Shown: positions 5,612 through 5,745 of the stretch, one piece after another
How positions within the stretch are numbered: position 1 is the first letter of the stretch
How the letters are laid out: every line of letters starts with the position of its first letter
Assembly (NCBI GenBank): GCA_949286405.1
Contig: CASECH010000108.1
Location: 1-5,745 of the forward strand
Source of the DNA: an uncultured bacterium
Lineage (GTDB): Bacteria > Cyanobacteriota > Vampirovibrionia > Gastranaerophilales > Gastranaerophilaceae
Reading direction: 5' to 3'
DNA length: 5,745 nucleotides
Program-made: the position numbers and the translations under genes
Notes under the pieces: model-generated
What the model was told of the DNA's origin: nothing
Seen by the model: only the letters and a program-made list of their open reading frames with translations
Database searches by the model: none

Positions 5612-5745
5612 ATGTTAGAATTTAACGCAACATTTTTAATAGCAATGATTAGTTTTGTAATATTCATCTTAATTATGAATTGGATATTTTACAAACCAAT
5701 TTTGGAAGTCATTGAAAAAAGACAAAAATTTATCGATGACAATTA
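5612..5745 (+). CDS. F-type ATP synthase subunit b or b', N-terminal part (runs off the window)
   Basis: Forty-four codons are present. The protein opens MLEFNATFLIAMISFVIFIL, a single membrane helix, then MNWIFYKPILEVIEKRQKFI, the start of the charged peripheral stalk helix. The F-x-A-T opening and the N-x-x-FYKP-x-x-x-V-x-x-x-R pattern match b-type subunits, and the FNAT start recalls the cyanobacterial b' subunit, which also directly follows subunit c there. A GAGGG (5603-5607) lies four bases before the ATG. Whether a second b gene follows, as it would in a cyanobacterial-type operon, lies beyond the window, so I leave the symbol open between atpF and its b' paralogue. Confidence 0.9.
   Translation, partial: MLEFNATFLIAMISFVIFILIMNWIFYKPILEVIEKRQKFIDDN

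Overview
This AT-rich window carries two divergent bacterial energy-metabolism operons and, at its left end, a short and less certain segment. The likely source is an anaerobic or fermentative bacterium. AtpB contains the stretch GELAAPTNDIN (residues 107-117), which resembles cyanobacterial and chloroplast subunit a. The gene after atpE starts like a cyanobacterial b/b' subunit. Together with the low GC and a Na+-pumping decarboxylase, this suggests a non-photosynthetic cyanobacterial relative (Vampirovibrionia/Melainabacteria, e.g. Gastranaerophilales). That placement is inference from memory of these families, not a search result.

Layout. Positions 1-89 (minus) hold the first 29 codons of a gene that may be a PurN-like formyltransferase. 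Positions 161-510 (plus) hold a small unrecognised gene whose reading frame is broken at a run of seven A, so it is a decayed gene, a homopolymer error or a -1 frameshifted gene. A hairpin with a T-run (513-543) lies between it and the convergent operon. Positions 4534 down to 557 (minus) are one compact operon in the order birA - oadG - oadA - oadB: a biotin ligase and the three subunits of a membrane-bound, biotin-dependent, sodium-pumping oxaloacetate decarboxylase. Positions 4535-4637 form a divergent promoter region. From 4638 onward (plus) is the start of the F-type ATP synthase operon, atpB (a), atpE (c) and a truncated b/b' gene.

How the genes fit together. BirA attaches biotin to Lys560 of OadA. 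The carboxyltransferase domain of OadA moves CO2 from oxaloacetate to that biotin, OadG anchors OadA, and OadB releases the CO2 while moving Na+ outward. Every OadB residue known from the Klebsiella enzyme to matter for Na+ transport is present at a constant offset. The neighbouring ATP synthase c subunit keeps the essential carboxylate (Glu64) but lacks the Gln and Ser ligands typical of Na+-binding c-rings, so it looks H+-coupled. If so, the two adjacent machines use different ions and would need an Na+/H+ exchanger to share energy.

I found no mobile element, CRISPR array, tRNA or rRNA. I also see no clearly new biological system. The most open questions are the frame-broken small gene, the dedicated biotin ligase in the decarboxylase operon, and the ion mismatch between the two operons.
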